17,970 nt of DNA from an uncultured Collinsella sp. (GTDB lineage Bacteria > Actinomycetota > Coriobacteriia > Coriobacteriales > Coriobacteriaceae), in assembly GCA_900546455.1 (NCBI GenBank), contig URCS01000040.1, forward strand, positions 1-17,970. Direction: 5' to 3'. How positions within the stretch are numbered: position 1 is the first letter of the stretch; the number at the start of each line of letters is the position of its first letter. Below, one piece after another: positions 1-7,207 of the stretch. The notes under the pieces are model-generated. The model saw nothing but the letters and a program-made list of their open reading frames with translations, did no database searches and was not told the origin of the DNA. The translations under genes were made by a program, and so were the position numbers.

Positions 1-551
1 ACTGCGACAAGCCCGGCTCGCTCGAGCGCCGCAGCGCACAGACCGTGCTGGCCGAGCTCTTCTCGATGCTCATGCGCGACCTGCAGCCGATCCTGTCCTA
101 CACAGTCGATGAGGCCATGGCCTATGCACCTGCCGGCTGTGTCGATCACCAGAAGTACGCCGCGCTGCTCGATTGGTACAAGTCGCCCATCACGGTCGAC
201 GAGGCCAATGAGTTCGATGGCGTGCTCGAGGCTTCGCTCGAGCTCCGTAGCGCCGTGACCAAGGCCCTTGAGGATGCCCGTTCTGCCGGCACCTTCACTA
301 AGAGCCAGCAGGTCCGCGTCAAGGCGGTCGTTCCCGCCGAGATGTACGCGCTGCTGACCGGTGATAAGGCCGTCGACCTGGCCGAGTTCTACATCGTTTC
401 CGATGTTGAGCTGACTCAGGGCGAGGAACTCTCCGTTGCCATCGAGGCAGCCGAGGGCGAGTGCTGCGACCGTTGCTGGAACTACCGCACCACCGTCGGC
501 GAGTACAACGGCCACGCGCATATTTGCAAGCGCTGCGCCGACGCTTTGTAG
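1..551 (+). CDS. ileS: Isoleucyl-tRNA synthetase, C-terminal part (5' truncated by window)
   Basis: This is the end of isoleucyl-tRNA synthetase, the cytoplasmic enzyme that charges tRNA-Ile. The reading frame is open from base 3 at the window edge, so the start lies upstream. What remains is the helical anticodon-binding region followed by the C-terminal zinc ribbon. The last ~30 residues contain CCDRCWNY and CKRC, two Cys-x2-Cys knuckles spaced as in the IleRS zinc finger. The GTG at 45 is an internal valine codon, not a start. lspA follows, a common ileS neighbour, but a 372-base gap with a terminator separates them, so they are probably transcribed apart. The identification is firm because the zinc-ribbon signature is characteristic. 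Confidence 0.93.
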   Translation, partial: CDKPGSLERRSAQTVLAELFSMLMRDLQPILSYTVDEAMAYAPAGCVDHQKYAALLDWYKSPITVDEANEFDGVLEASLELRSAVTKALEDARSAGTFTKSQQVRVKAVVPAEMYALLTGDKAVDLAEFYIVSDVELTQGEELSVAIEAAEGECCDRCWNYRTTVGEYNGHAHICKRCADAL

Positions 552-582
552 GTTACGGCGTTCGTAGAACACCGTAACCTAC
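548..582. repeat. 11-bp perfect inverted repeat overlapping the ileS stop codon
   Basis: GTAGGTTACGG (548-558) is repeated in inverse as CCGTAACCTAC (572-582) around a 13-base loop. The left arm includes the last bases of ileS and its TAG stop. No T-run follows, so it is not a textbook intrinsic terminator. It could be an mRNA 3'-end stabiliser, a bidirectional processing hairpin, or the boundary of an inserted repeat element. Confidence 0.7.
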
Positions 583-923
583 CGACGCTGCAAACGCCCC
601 TAAGCGGCAATCTGACGTTCGATCGTCGGTCGCGTACCAAAGTACGCTTCCCTCCTCTTTCACGTCACCTTGCTCGCTTGGGGACGTTTTCGCTGTTGGT
701 GACGATAACGCGGCTTTTCCATTGCTGGAGCTAGAGGCTTTCTTTCGACTTGTGCTTTTAGTCGAAAGCTATTAAGCGACATTCCGTTATTCGGAATGTC
801 GCTTTCGTTTTATGCTGGTTATTTCGCTTGCGTTGGTGGATATGTCGTGCGTTCTGCGTGTGGCAATATAAGATGGTTAATTGCGTTAAACGGATTTCGA
901 GTTCTTGAGGGTAGGGGATTTCT
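552..923. other. Gene-free stretch with several hairpins; possible dispersed repeat
   Basis: No credible gene is seen here. The stretch holds hairpins at 632-647 (GCGTAC/GTACGC), 663-704 (CGTCACC/GGTGACG, long loop) and 742-768 (CTTTCGACT/AGTCGAAAG), then the terminator at 774-811. On the minus strand bases 768 to 553 are open for 71 codons without an ATG. A GTG at 663-661 would give only 36 residues. For lspA, a weak -10-like TATAAG sits at 867-872 with no convincing -35. The dense inverted repeats suggest an intergenic repeat unit, but no second copy occurs in this window. Confidence 0.4.
774..811 (+). terminator. Rho-independent terminator upstream of lspA
   Basis: AAGCGACATTCCG (774-786) pairs perfectly with CGGAATGTCGCTT (792-804) around the five-base loop TTATT, then TCGTTTT follows. 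The 13-bp stem and U-rich tail make this the strongest terminator in the window. It would end transcripts coming from ileS before the lspA operon starts. Confidence 0.88.
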
Positions 924-1523
924 TTGGGTCGTACTGGGGATATGACGCCGCCTTTGCGTTGGCGGTTGGGTGTTGCTGGTGGGGTAGCTCTCGTTGTGCT
1001 GCTTGTTGACCAGCTGACCAAGCTTGCGGTTCGTGCCGTGGGCGACGCTTTGCATGTGACTGTTATCCCCGGTGTGATCGACATTCTATTTGTCCGCAAT
1101 ATCGGTGCTGCCTTTAGCATGGGCGAGGGGCATGGCATCGCGTTTGCCGTGCTGGCGTTGGCGGTCATTATCGCTATTGCCGTGTACTTGCTTCGCGCGC
1201 CCCAGCTTGCTCGCTTGGAGGTGGTGGGCATGGCTATGGTCGCGGGCGGTGCCATTGGCAACGCGATCGACCGTCTGACTTTTGGCTTTGTGACCGATTT
1301 TATTGCCACCACCTTCATCGACTTTCCCGTCTTTAACGTGGCCGATATCGGCATCACCGTAGGCGTCGTGCTTGCCCTCATCGGCTACATGTTCTTGAGC
1401 CCCGTCGCCCGTGAGGTCGATGCAACCGCCGAGCTTAACGCCCGTGATGAGGCCCGCGCTAAGCGCAAAGCCAAGCAGCGTGGGGAGCGTGCCCGCAAGA
1501 TTCGCGAAAGGAATGAGCGTTAA
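924..1523 (+). CDS. lspA: Lipoprotein signal peptidase (signal peptidase II)
   Basis: This membrane aspartyl protease cleaves signal peptides from diacylglyceryl-modified prolipoproteins. It has four hydrophobic segments and both catalytic-aspartate motifs: GNAIDR (Asp116) and FNVADI (Asp141), with the typical NIGAAFS stretch at about 59-65. The 199-residue length is slightly long because of a basic, Arg/Lys-rich C-terminal tail of about 30 residues after the last membrane span. The chosen start is a TTG at 924, preceded by AGGGGA (913-918) at a five-base spacing. An ATG at 942 is the alternative and would remove six residues. The stop overlaps the next gene by one base (TAATG), so the two are translationally coupled. 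Confidence 0.93.
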   Translation: MGRTGDMTPPLRWRLGVAGGVALVVLLVDQLTKLAVRAVGDALHVTVIPGVIDILFVRNIGAAFSMGEGHGIAFAVLALAVIIAIAVYLLRAPQLARLEVVGMAMVAGGAIGNAIDRLTFGFVTDFIATTFIDFPVFNVADIGITVGVVLALIGYMFLSPVAREVDATAELNARDEARAKRKAKQRGERARKIRERNER

Positions 1524-2536
1524 TGGCCGACATCCATATTCTTGTTGCCGACGATTCCGCTGGTCAGCGTCTTGACGCCTATTTGGGCGCCAACGATGGC
1601 TGTCCCACGCGCTCTGCCTGCGCGCATCTGATCGAGGGAGGCGCCGTTGCCGTCAACGGTGAGACTTGTCTCTCTAAAAAGTACGCCGTACGCGCCGGCG
1701 ATCGCATCTCGGTCGACTTGCCCGAGCCGCACGACCCGACCGACGTGATTCCCGAGGCCATTCCCCTCGATATCCGCTACGAGGACGACTACCTTATCGT
1801 GCTCTCCAAGCAGCGGGGCCTGGTGTGCCATCCCGCCCATGGCCACGAGAGCGGCACCCTTGCGAACGCTCTGGTCTACCACTGCGGCATCGACCATCTT
1901 GGTACCGTACAGGGTGAGGACCGCCCCGGCATCGTGCATCGTTTGGATCGCGATACCTCGGGTCTCATGCTTGCGGCAAAGGACGACGACACCCAGCGCG
2001 CGCTCCAAAATCTCATCCGCACGCGTACGCTCGATCGTCGTTATATCACGCTCGTTCACGGTCATATCGCTATGGATGAGGGCACCATTAACACCGGCAT
2101 TGCGCGTTCTACGCGCGACCGTGTCAAGATGGCGGTTTCGGACGACCCTTTCGCGCGCCAGGCCATTACGACCTTTAAAGTCCTCGAGCGCTTCGATTCC
2201 ACGCGTTTCGACGACGGCTATACGCTCGTCGAGTGCCACCTGTTTACGGGCCGCACACATCAGATTCGCGTGCATATGCGCCATATCAACCACGCCTGCG
2301 TGGGCGATCCGCTCTACGGTAAGTGCGATGCGCGTGCCGATCAGGGTCTGACCAGGCAATTCCTTCATTCCTGGCGCGTCGCATTCGACCATCCCGTGAC
2401 GGGTGAGCGCATCGAATGCCGCGACGAGCTGCCTTGGGATCTTGCTGCGGTTCTTGACGACCTGGCCCCGCGCTCGCTTGGCCGCACCGCCGCCGGCGAC
2501 GACATCGTCCCGCAGCTTGGCCTTCTCGAAGCCTAG
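1523..2536 (+). CDS. rluD: RluA/RluD-family 23S rRNA pseudouridine synthase
   Basis: This is a pseudouridine synthase that isomerises uridines in large-subunit rRNA. An N-terminal S4-like RNA-binding domain (about residues 14-65, RLDAYL...GGAVAVNG) is followed by the catalytic domain. The active-site motif HRLDRDTSG spans 139-147, with Asp142 the expected catalytic nucleophile. The motif GRTHQIRVHM, diagnostic of the RluA family, follows near residue 246. The 337-residue length is normal. The ATG overlaps the lspA stop codon. lspA followed by an RluD-type gene is a widespread arrangement (lspA-ylyB in Bacillus). The exact rRNA target cannot be read from sequence, so the RluD label is by family and context. 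Confidence 0.88.
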   Translation: MADIHILVADDSAGQRLDAYLGANDGCPTRSACAHLIEGGAVAVNGETCLSKKYAVRAGDRISVDLPEPHDPTDVIPEAIPLDIRYEDDYLIVLSKQRGLVCHPAHGHESGTLANALVYHCGIDHLGTVQGEDRPGIVHRLDRDTSGLMLAAKDDDTQRALQNLIRTRTLDRRYITLVHGHIAMDEGTINTGIARSTRDRVKMAVSDDPFARQAITTFKVLERFDSTRFDDGYTLVECHLFTGRTHQIRVHMRHINHACVGDPLYGKCDARADQGLTRQFLHSWRVAFDHPVTGERIECRDELPWDLAAVLDDLAPRSLGRTAAGDDIVPQLGLLEA

Positions 2537-2554
2537 CCGGTATTAGGTGGTTTC

Positions 2555-2581
2555 TTGAACTCGGTAAGCCTGCGGTATGAT
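2555..2581 (+). promoter_or_regulatory. Candidate promoter for the glycosyltransferase gene
   Basis: TTGAAC (2555-2560) and TATGAT (2576-2581) resemble vegetative -35 and -10 boxes, but the spacer is only 15 bases. The -10 overlaps the upstream in-frame ATG at 2577, which argues that this ATG is not the translation start. Confidence 0.45.
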
Positions 2582-2618
2582 ATACGGTTGTTTACGTAAC
2601 GCGTTCTCGGGAGCCTGC

Positions 2619-3914
2619 ATGCTCGCCTTTTTACAAACTAACACGCCCATCGTGATCTTTAACCAGATTGTGGTTACGCTGCTCACGGTCTGCTTTCTGT
2701 ACCAGGTGGTCTTCTTTGTCATTGGCGCTCTTCGTGGCGAGGTCGCGCCTCCCAAGGCCAAAAAACTTCACCGCTATGCCTTCTTTATCGCGGCGCATAA
2801 CGAGGAGGCCGTGATCGCCAACCTCGTTCGCTCCATCAAGGATCAGGATTATCCGTCCGAGCTTATCGAGGTCTTCGTGGTCGCCGATGCCTGCACCGAC
2901 AACACGGCGCAGCTCGCGCGCGAGGCGGGCGCCATCGTTTATGAGCGCAACGACCTGGCCCGCAAGGGTAAGAGCTGGGTCATGGACTTTGGTTTTGATC
3001 GCATCCTTAACGAGTATCCCGACACGTTTGAGGGCTACTTTATCTTCGATGCCGATAACGTCATCTCCCGCGATTACGTGTCCAAGATGAACGATGCCTT
3101 TGACCAGGGATTCCACGTGGTCACGAGCTATCGTAACTCCAAGAACTTCGGCAGCTCGTGGATCTCGGCAGCTAATGCCACTTGGTACCTGCGTGAGGCG
3201 CGCTTTCTCAACAACGCGCGCAATATCTGCAAGACTTCTTGCGCTGTCTCGGGTTCGGGCTACCTCATCTCCGCCAGCGTTATCGAGGGCATGCACGGTT
3301 GGCAGTTCCACACGCTGACCGAGGACATTCAGTTCACCACGTTCTGCGCTATTCACGGTATTCGCATTGGCTATGCGCCGGCGGAGTTCTTTGACGAGCA
3401 ACCCGTGACGTTCAAGGCATCCTGGAAGCAGCGTATGCGCTGGACCAAGGGCTTTTACCAGGTGTTCTTTACCTACGGTAAGCATCTGGTCAAGTCGACG
3501 TTCCGCTATCATCGCTTTGCCGCCTACGACATGTTCATGACGATCGCCCCGGGTATGCTGCTATCGCTGATCTCGATGCTCGCTAATGCGACGTTCTTGA
3601 TTGTGGGTGGCCTTTCGCATGGTTTCTTGGCTACCGAAGTCGAGATGCAGGCGTGCGCCGCTTCGCTCATTATGACCTTCGCCATGATGTATCAGACCTT
3701 CTTTATCCTGGCGCTGCTCACGACTATCTTTGAGTACAAGCACATTCACTGCGCGCAAAAGTGGCGTCTGGTGACTAACCTGTTTACCTTCCCGATCTTT
3801 ATGTTCAGCTATATCCCCATCACGGTGGCCGCGCTGTTCCTGAAGGTCGACTGGGTGCCGACGCAGCACGCCGTCAACGTTACCCTTGACGAGGTCATGC
3901 AAGGCGCCAAATAA
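2619..3914 (+). CDS. Processive family-2 glycosyltransferase, membrane-bound
   Basis: This is a GT2-type membrane glycosyltransferase of the cellulose/hyaluronan/poly-GlcNAc synthase class, predicted to polymerise or transfer a sugar from a nucleotide sugar at the inner membrane. An N-terminal membrane span (about 11-37) precedes the GT-A domain, which has IAAHNEE at 58-63, the DxD-type motif DADN at 144-147, TED at 234-236 and the processivity motif QRMRW at 271-275. Three or four hydrophobic segments follow (about 303-335, 347-371, 386-409). The start at ATG 2619 is preferred because GGGAG lies five bases upstream and the ATG at 2577 falls in a likely -10 box. The protein is then 431 residues. 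No partner export genes are adjacent, so substrate and product (exopolysaccharide, glycolipid or cell-wall glycan) are unknown. Confidence 0.82.
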   Translation: MLAFLQTNTPIVIFNQIVVTLLTVCFLYQVVFFVIGALRGEVAPPKAKKLHRYAFFIAAHNEEAVIANLVRSIKDQDYPSELIEVFVVADACTDNTAQLAREAGAIVYERNDLARKGKSWVMDFGFDRILNEYPDTFEGYFIFDADNVISRDYVSKMNDAFDQGFHVVTSYRNSKNFGSSWISAANATWYLREARFLNNARNICKTSCAVSGSGYLISASVIEGMHGWQFHTLTEDIQFTTFCAIHGIRIGYAPAEFFDEQPVTFKASWKQRMRWTKGFYQVFFTYGKHLVKSTFRYHRFAAYDMFMTIAPGMLLSLISMLANATFLIVGGLSHGFLATEVEMQACAASLIMTFAMMYQTFFILALLTTIFEYKHIHCAQKWRLVTNLFTFPIFMFSYIPITVAALFLKVDWVPTQHAVNVTLDEVMQGAK

Positions 3915-3922
3915 CCACCACC

Positions 3923-3963
3923 AAAACCACCGCAAAGGGGACAGGCACCTTTGTGGTGGTTTT
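3923..3963 (+). terminator. Terminator with GGGGACAGGCACC core
   Basis: AAAACCACCGCAAAGG (3923-3938) pairs with CCTTTGTGGTGGTTTT (3948-3963) through one G-U pair, and a T-rich run (TTTTTGCTTTT) overlaps and follows the right arm. It lies just after the glycosyltransferase stop. The loop side carries GGGGACAGGCACC (3937-3949). The hairpin explains termination, while the core sequence may mark a repetitive element. Confidence 0.8.
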
Positions 3964-3995
3964 TGCTTTTGCGATGCAGCTCGAGGAGGAGTCCG

Positions 3996-4418
3996 ATGGT
4001 CTATATCCCGTTTTGGATTTGCATCTTTGCCGGCGTGGCAATTGATGCCCGAGAGCGACGGTTTCCCAATGGGCTTGCCGGCGCATGTGCCGTGGCGGCG
4101 TTGGCGGGCGTTTGGCTCGACAGGGGCGTTAACACTGCACTTGATCATGCCGGTCTTGCGGTCATCGTCTACCTTGCCCTTGTGCTTACTGAGTCGCTCT
4201 GGCGGCGCCTTCGTCAAGCCCCGGGGATTGGCATGGGGGACGCCAAAGCACTCTTCGCGCTTTGCACGCTCGACCCTATGGGCGGCATCGTGGCATTTGC
4301 CGTTTCGCTCCTGGTCCTGGCCCTCTCCTGCCTCTTCACAAAATCACGCTCCCTGCCATTGCTCCCGTTTTTAGTGCCGATTTTTGCCATAATCGAGGTC
4401 GTGGGCTGCACTCTGTAA
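3996..4418 (+). CDS. Minimal type IV prepilin peptidase (A24 family, catalytic domain only)
   Basis: This is a short integral-membrane aspartic peptidase of the prepilin peptidase (TadV/CpaA/PilD catalytic domain) family, which trims leader peptides of type IV pilin-like proteins. Both catalytic aspartate motifs are visible: DARERRFPN with Asp17, and the GxGD motif GMGDAK with Asp82. Four or five hydrophobic segments fill the rest. At 140 residues it lacks the N-terminal cysteine/methyltransferase domain of full PilD proteins. The ATG at 3996 is chosen because GAGGAGGAG lies just upstream. An in-frame TTG at 3951 falls inside the terminator stem and is rejected. No pilin or assembly ATPase gene is adjacent, so its substrates are encoded elsewhere or the gene is orphaned. 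Confidence 0.8.
   Translation: MVYIPFWICIFAGVAIDARERRFPNGLAGACAVAALAGVWLDRGVNTALDHAGLAVIVYLALVLTESLWRRLRQAPGIGMGDAKALFALCTLDPMGGIVAFAVSLLVLALSCLFTKSRSLPLLPFLVPIFAIIEVVGCTL
4385..4393 (+). promoter_or_regulatory. Candidate extended -10 promoter for dgt
   Basis: TGCCATAAT (4385-4393) fits an extended -10 element and lies within the end of the preceding gene, 57 bases before the dgt start. No good -35 box is seen at 16-18 bases, as extended -10 promoters allow. Read-through from the upstream gene is equally possible. Confidence 0.35.
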
Positions 4419-4449
4419 CCGATTGCGCATCCTTCTTAAGGAGCATGCC

Positions 4450-5697
4450 ATGGCAACTAATCAAGAAACGGCCGCCATCAAGGCGCGTATGGACCGTATT
4501 CCTTCGGCGTTGTCGCCCGAGCTCGTCGAGCGCATTGCCGCCAATCGTGCTTCGGGCACTGTCAATCCGTATCGTTGCAACGACGACCAGGTCATTCGTC
4601 GTGTCGATCGCGATGCGGACAAAGGCACGCTTATGCGTCCGGCGTTTATGCGCGATACCGAAAAAATCCTCCATCTACCGGCGTACACCCGTTATGCAGG
4701 CAAAACGCAGGTTTTTAGCTTCCGTAGCAATGATGATCTTTCACGCCGCGGTTTGCACGTACAGCTTGTCTCCCGCATTGCGCGCGATATCGGTCGCGCC
4801 CTGGGGCTCAATTGCGATCTAATCGAGGCGATTGGCCTGGGTCACGACTTGGGGCACACGCCTTTCGGCCATGCCGGCGAGCGATTCCTCAACGATATCT
4901 ATCACGAGCGCACGGGTCGTTATTTTTTCCATAACGTGCAGTCGGTCCGCGTGCTCGATGCGCTGTACGGTCGCAACGTGTCGCTTCAGACGCTCGATGG
5001 CGTGCTCTGCCACAACGGCGAGTACGAGCAGCGTGTGTTCGAGCTCTCGGACATGGGTTCCTTTGACCAGTTCGATCGAACCGTCGAGGATTGCATTGCC
5101 ACAGGCTATAGCGCAATTGAGCACTTGCGCCCCATGACGCTTGAGGGCTGTGTCGTTCGCATCTCGGATATTCTTGCCTATGCGGGGCGTGATCGCCAAG
5201 ACGCCATTGCGGCGGGCCTGCTGTCACCCGACGCTTTTGACGATGGGCTTGGCGGAGCATACAACAGCTGGATTCTCACGCATGCCTCTATCGATATCGT
5301 CGAGCACAGCTATGGCAAGCCGCGCATCGAGATGAGCGAGGACCTGTTCGAGGAAATCCGCCGCGCTAAGCGCGAGAACTACGAGAAGATCTATAGCAAG
5401 GGCGGCATCGAGGGCGACTCCGAAACGGAGCTGCGCGAGGCGTTCGAAAAGCTCTATGACCGTTGCCTGCAGGATATAAACGAAGGCGACGAGTCTTCGT
5501 ATATCTTTAAGCATCACATTTCGCGCATTGAGCGGCAGCTTTCCTACTACAATCGCACCTATGCATGGCAGGATGATAAAGATCAGACCGTAGTGGATTA
5601 CATTTCGAGCATGACGGACGGCTATTTCTGTGAGCTGACGAGCAAGCTGTTCCCGGGGCTGAAGTTTCCGCATCGTACCTATATTAACGAACGGTAG
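4450..5697 (+). CDS. dgt: dGTPase-like deoxynucleoside triphosphate triphosphohydrolase (HD domain)
   Basis: This HD-superfamily enzyme hydrolyses dNTPs to deoxynucleosides and triphosphate, a housekeeping control on nucleotide pools. The family landmark GKTQVF is at 84-89. Metal-binding residues of the HD fold are visible: His103 (GLHVQ), His132-Asp133 (GHDLGHTPFGH) and Asp240 (RISDILAYAGRD). LCHNGE (186-191) is also typical. The 415-residue length fits dGTPase-like proteins. ATG 4450 is chosen because AAGGAG (4438-4443) sits six bases upstream. A TTG at 4423 would place that ribosome-binding site inside the gene. The next gene, rarA, starts 45 bases after the stop. Which dNTP is preferred cannot be told from sequence. 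Confidence 0.88.
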   Translation: MATNQETAAIKARMDRIPSALSPELVERIAANRASGTVNPYRCNDDQVIRRVDRDADKGTLMRPAFMRDTEKILHLPAYTRYAGKTQVFSFRSNDDLSRRGLHVQLVSRIARDIGRALGLNCDLIEAIGLGHDLGHTPFGHAGERFLNDIYHERTGRYFFHNVQSVRVLDALYGRNVSLQTLDGVLCHNGEYEQRVFELSDMGSFDQFDRTVEDCIATGYSAIEHLRPMTLEGCVVRISDILAYAGRDRQDAIAAGLLSPDAFDDGLGGAYNSWILTHASIDIVEHSYGKPRIEMSEDLFEEIRRAKRENYEKIYSKGGIEGDSETELREAFEKLYDRCLQDINEGDESSYIFKHHISRIERQLSYYNRTYAWQDDKDQTVVDYISSMTDGYFCELTSKLFPGLKFPHRTYINER

Positions 5698-5712
5698 TTC
5701 GTATATTTTCGG

Positions 5713-5718
5713 TATACT
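5713..5718 (+). promoter_or_regulatory. Weak -10 candidate for rarA
   Basis: TATACT at 5713-5718, preceded by CGG, matches five of six bases of the vegetative -10 box. No good -35 lies 15-18 bases upstream. Its position 25 bases before the rarA ATG is suitable. Confidence 0.3.
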
Positions 5719-5742
5719 GTTGAGGAACAACGATTTTGATGG

Positions 5743-7107
5743 ATGCACGGGATGGCTATGGACGACCTTTTTTCTGCCTCGACGCGCGAGCGTTCCTTTA
5801 AAAATGCGCCGCTTGCGGTGCGCATGCGCCCCAATTCGCTCGACGAGTATGTGGGCCAGCAAAAGGCCGTCGGTAAGGGCTCATGGTTGCGTGCCGCGAT
5901 CGAGCACGACGTGCTTTCGAGCGTGATTCTGTACGGGCCGGCCGGTACGGGTAAGACGACGCTGGCCCACATTATCGCCAACCATACCAAGAGCGAGTTT
6001 GTCGAGGTCAGCGCCGTCACGGGTACTGTGAAGGACCTGCGTCGCGTGTTTGACGAGGCCAAGACGCGCCTGAATACCTACGACCGCCGCACCATTCTAT
6101 TCATCGATGAGATTCACCGCTTCTCTAAGTCGCAGCAGGATGCCCTGCTGCATGCAGTTGAGAACCGTACCGTCATTATGATTGGCGCTACGACAGAGAA
6201 CCCGTACTTTGAGGTCAACTCGGCACTGTTGTCGCGCGGGCGCGTGGTGGAGCTTGAACATCTGAAGGATGAGGATATCGCCACGCTTATTGAGCGTGCG
6301 CTCGAGGCACCACAGGGCTTGAACGGAAAGTTCTCGGCCGATGAGGATACGGTCAAGACCATTTGCACGCTGGCAGCGGGTGACGCTCGCTCGGCGCTCA
6401 CGACGCTCGAGCTTGCGAGCGAGATTGCCGTCACGCGTCCCGATACCGAGGGAACGCCAGCGCCTGCGGCGGGGGAGCGCTATCCCATCACCGTGGATGA
6501 CGTGAAGATTGCCAACCCGCGTCGCGGCTTTACGTATGACAAAAACGGCGACATGCACTACGACATCATCAGTGCGTTCATCAAGTCCATGCGCGGTAGT
6601 GACCCCGATGCCACGATCTATTGGCTCGCGCGCATGATCGATGCTGGGGAGGATCCTAAGTTTATCGCTCGCCGCATTATGATTCACGCTTCTGAGGATG
6701 TTGGCAACGCCGACCCGCAGGCGCTTTTGGTGGCGCATGCCGCGTTTAAGTCTGCCGAGGTCATTGGCTATCCCGAGTGCCGCATTAACCTGGCTCAGGC
6801 TGCACTCTATGTGTGCTTGGCGCCAAAATCCAACGCGTGTGAGGCTTCGATCGATGCGGCGCTGGCCGATATCCATTCTAGTGGGCTTCGCGAGGTGCCG
6901 AGTTATCTGCGCGATCGCCATCGCCCGGGCAGCGATGAATACGGTGTGTATAAGTATCCACATGATTATCCCGAAGGCTGGGTCGATCAGCGCTATTTGC
7001 CCGAGGGACTGGAGCGCGGCGTGTTCTGGCAGCCTGCCGGCCGCGGTTGGGAAGAATGGCGCGTAGAGCAAAGCGAACGCGACCGCAGCGGGAATGCACC
7101 GAAGTAG
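5743..7107 (+). CDS. rarA: Replication-associated recombination protein RarA (MgsA), AAA+ ATPase
   Basis: This is an AAA+ ATPase related to clamp-loader subunits and RuvB that acts at stalled replication forks (MgsA/WRNIP1 family). In order: Walker A GPAGTGKT at 65-72, Walker B ILFIDE at 118-123, sensor region ATTENPYFEVNSALLSR at 149-165 with the likely arginine finger at its end, then the C-terminal tetramerisation domain of the family (IKSMRGSDPDA, ARRIMIHASEDVGNADP, YKYPHDYPEGW). The 454-residue length is typical. The start is uncertain: ATGs at 5743, 5752 and 5758 are all in frame and none has an ideal ribosome-binding site. GAGGAA (5722-5727) is 15 bases before the first. The shortest form, beginning MDDLFS, also looks natural for the family. 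Confidence 0.93.
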   Translation: MHGMAMDDLFSASTRERSFKNAPLAVRMRPNSLDEYVGQQKAVGKGSWLRAAIEHDVLSSVILYGPAGTGKTTLAHIIANHTKSEFVEVSAVTGTVKDLRRVFDEAKTRLNTYDRRTILFIDEIHRFSKSQQDALLHAVENRTVIMIGATTENPYFEVNSALLSRGRVVELEHLKDEDIATLIERALEAPQGLNGKFSADEDTVKTICTLAAGDARSALTTLELASEIAVTRPDTEGTPAPAAGERYPITVDDVKIANPRRGFTYDKNGDMHYDIISAFIKSMRGSDPDATIYWLARMIDAGEDPKFIARRIMIHASEDVGNADPQALLVAHAAFKSAEVIGYPECRINLAQAALYVCLAPKSNACEASIDAALADIHSSGLREVPSYLRDRHRPGSDEYGVYKYPHDYPEGWVDQRYLPEGLERGVFWQPAGRGWEEWRVEQSERDRSGNAPK

Positions 7108-7141
7108 CTGCTGATAATTTTGTCCCACGTTGCTGCTCTTG

Positions 7142-7166
7142 GCATGTTCGGTCCTCTTTGGGGTAC
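7142..7166 (+). promoter_or_regulatory. Candidate promoter of the sigma-factor operon (SigB-like or vegetative)
   Basis: GCAT (7142-7145), 15 bases, then GGGTAC (7161-7166) fits the pattern I recall for Streptomyces SigB promoters, GNNT-N14-16-GGGTAY. A vegetative reading is also possible on the same bases: TTGGCA (7139-7144), a 19-base spacer and TACCAT (7164-7169). Either would start transcription about 30-35 bases before the ATG at 7208, just ahead of the strong GGGAGGA ribosome-binding site (7197-7203). Confidence 0.45.
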
Positions 7167-7207
7167 CATGGAAATCGTCTGTATATCGATTCCTTTGGGA
7201 GGATTGT

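Noticed and set aside
553..663. A 36-residue minus-strand GTG-started frame with a plausible AAGGTGA site upstream
   Set aside because: It is very short, lies within hairpin-rich DNA and ends in an inverted repeat. It is better explained as part of a repeat element.
1520..2392. A 290-codon minus-strand open frame opposite the pseudouridine synthase gene
   Set aside because: It has no recognisable domain, and the + strand frame carries clear S4 and RluA-family motifs.
7130..7207. 26-codon N-terminal extension of the DUF948-like protein
   Set aside because: It would be read from the promoter region, while ATG 7208 has a strong ribosome-binding site and begins directly with the membrane span.
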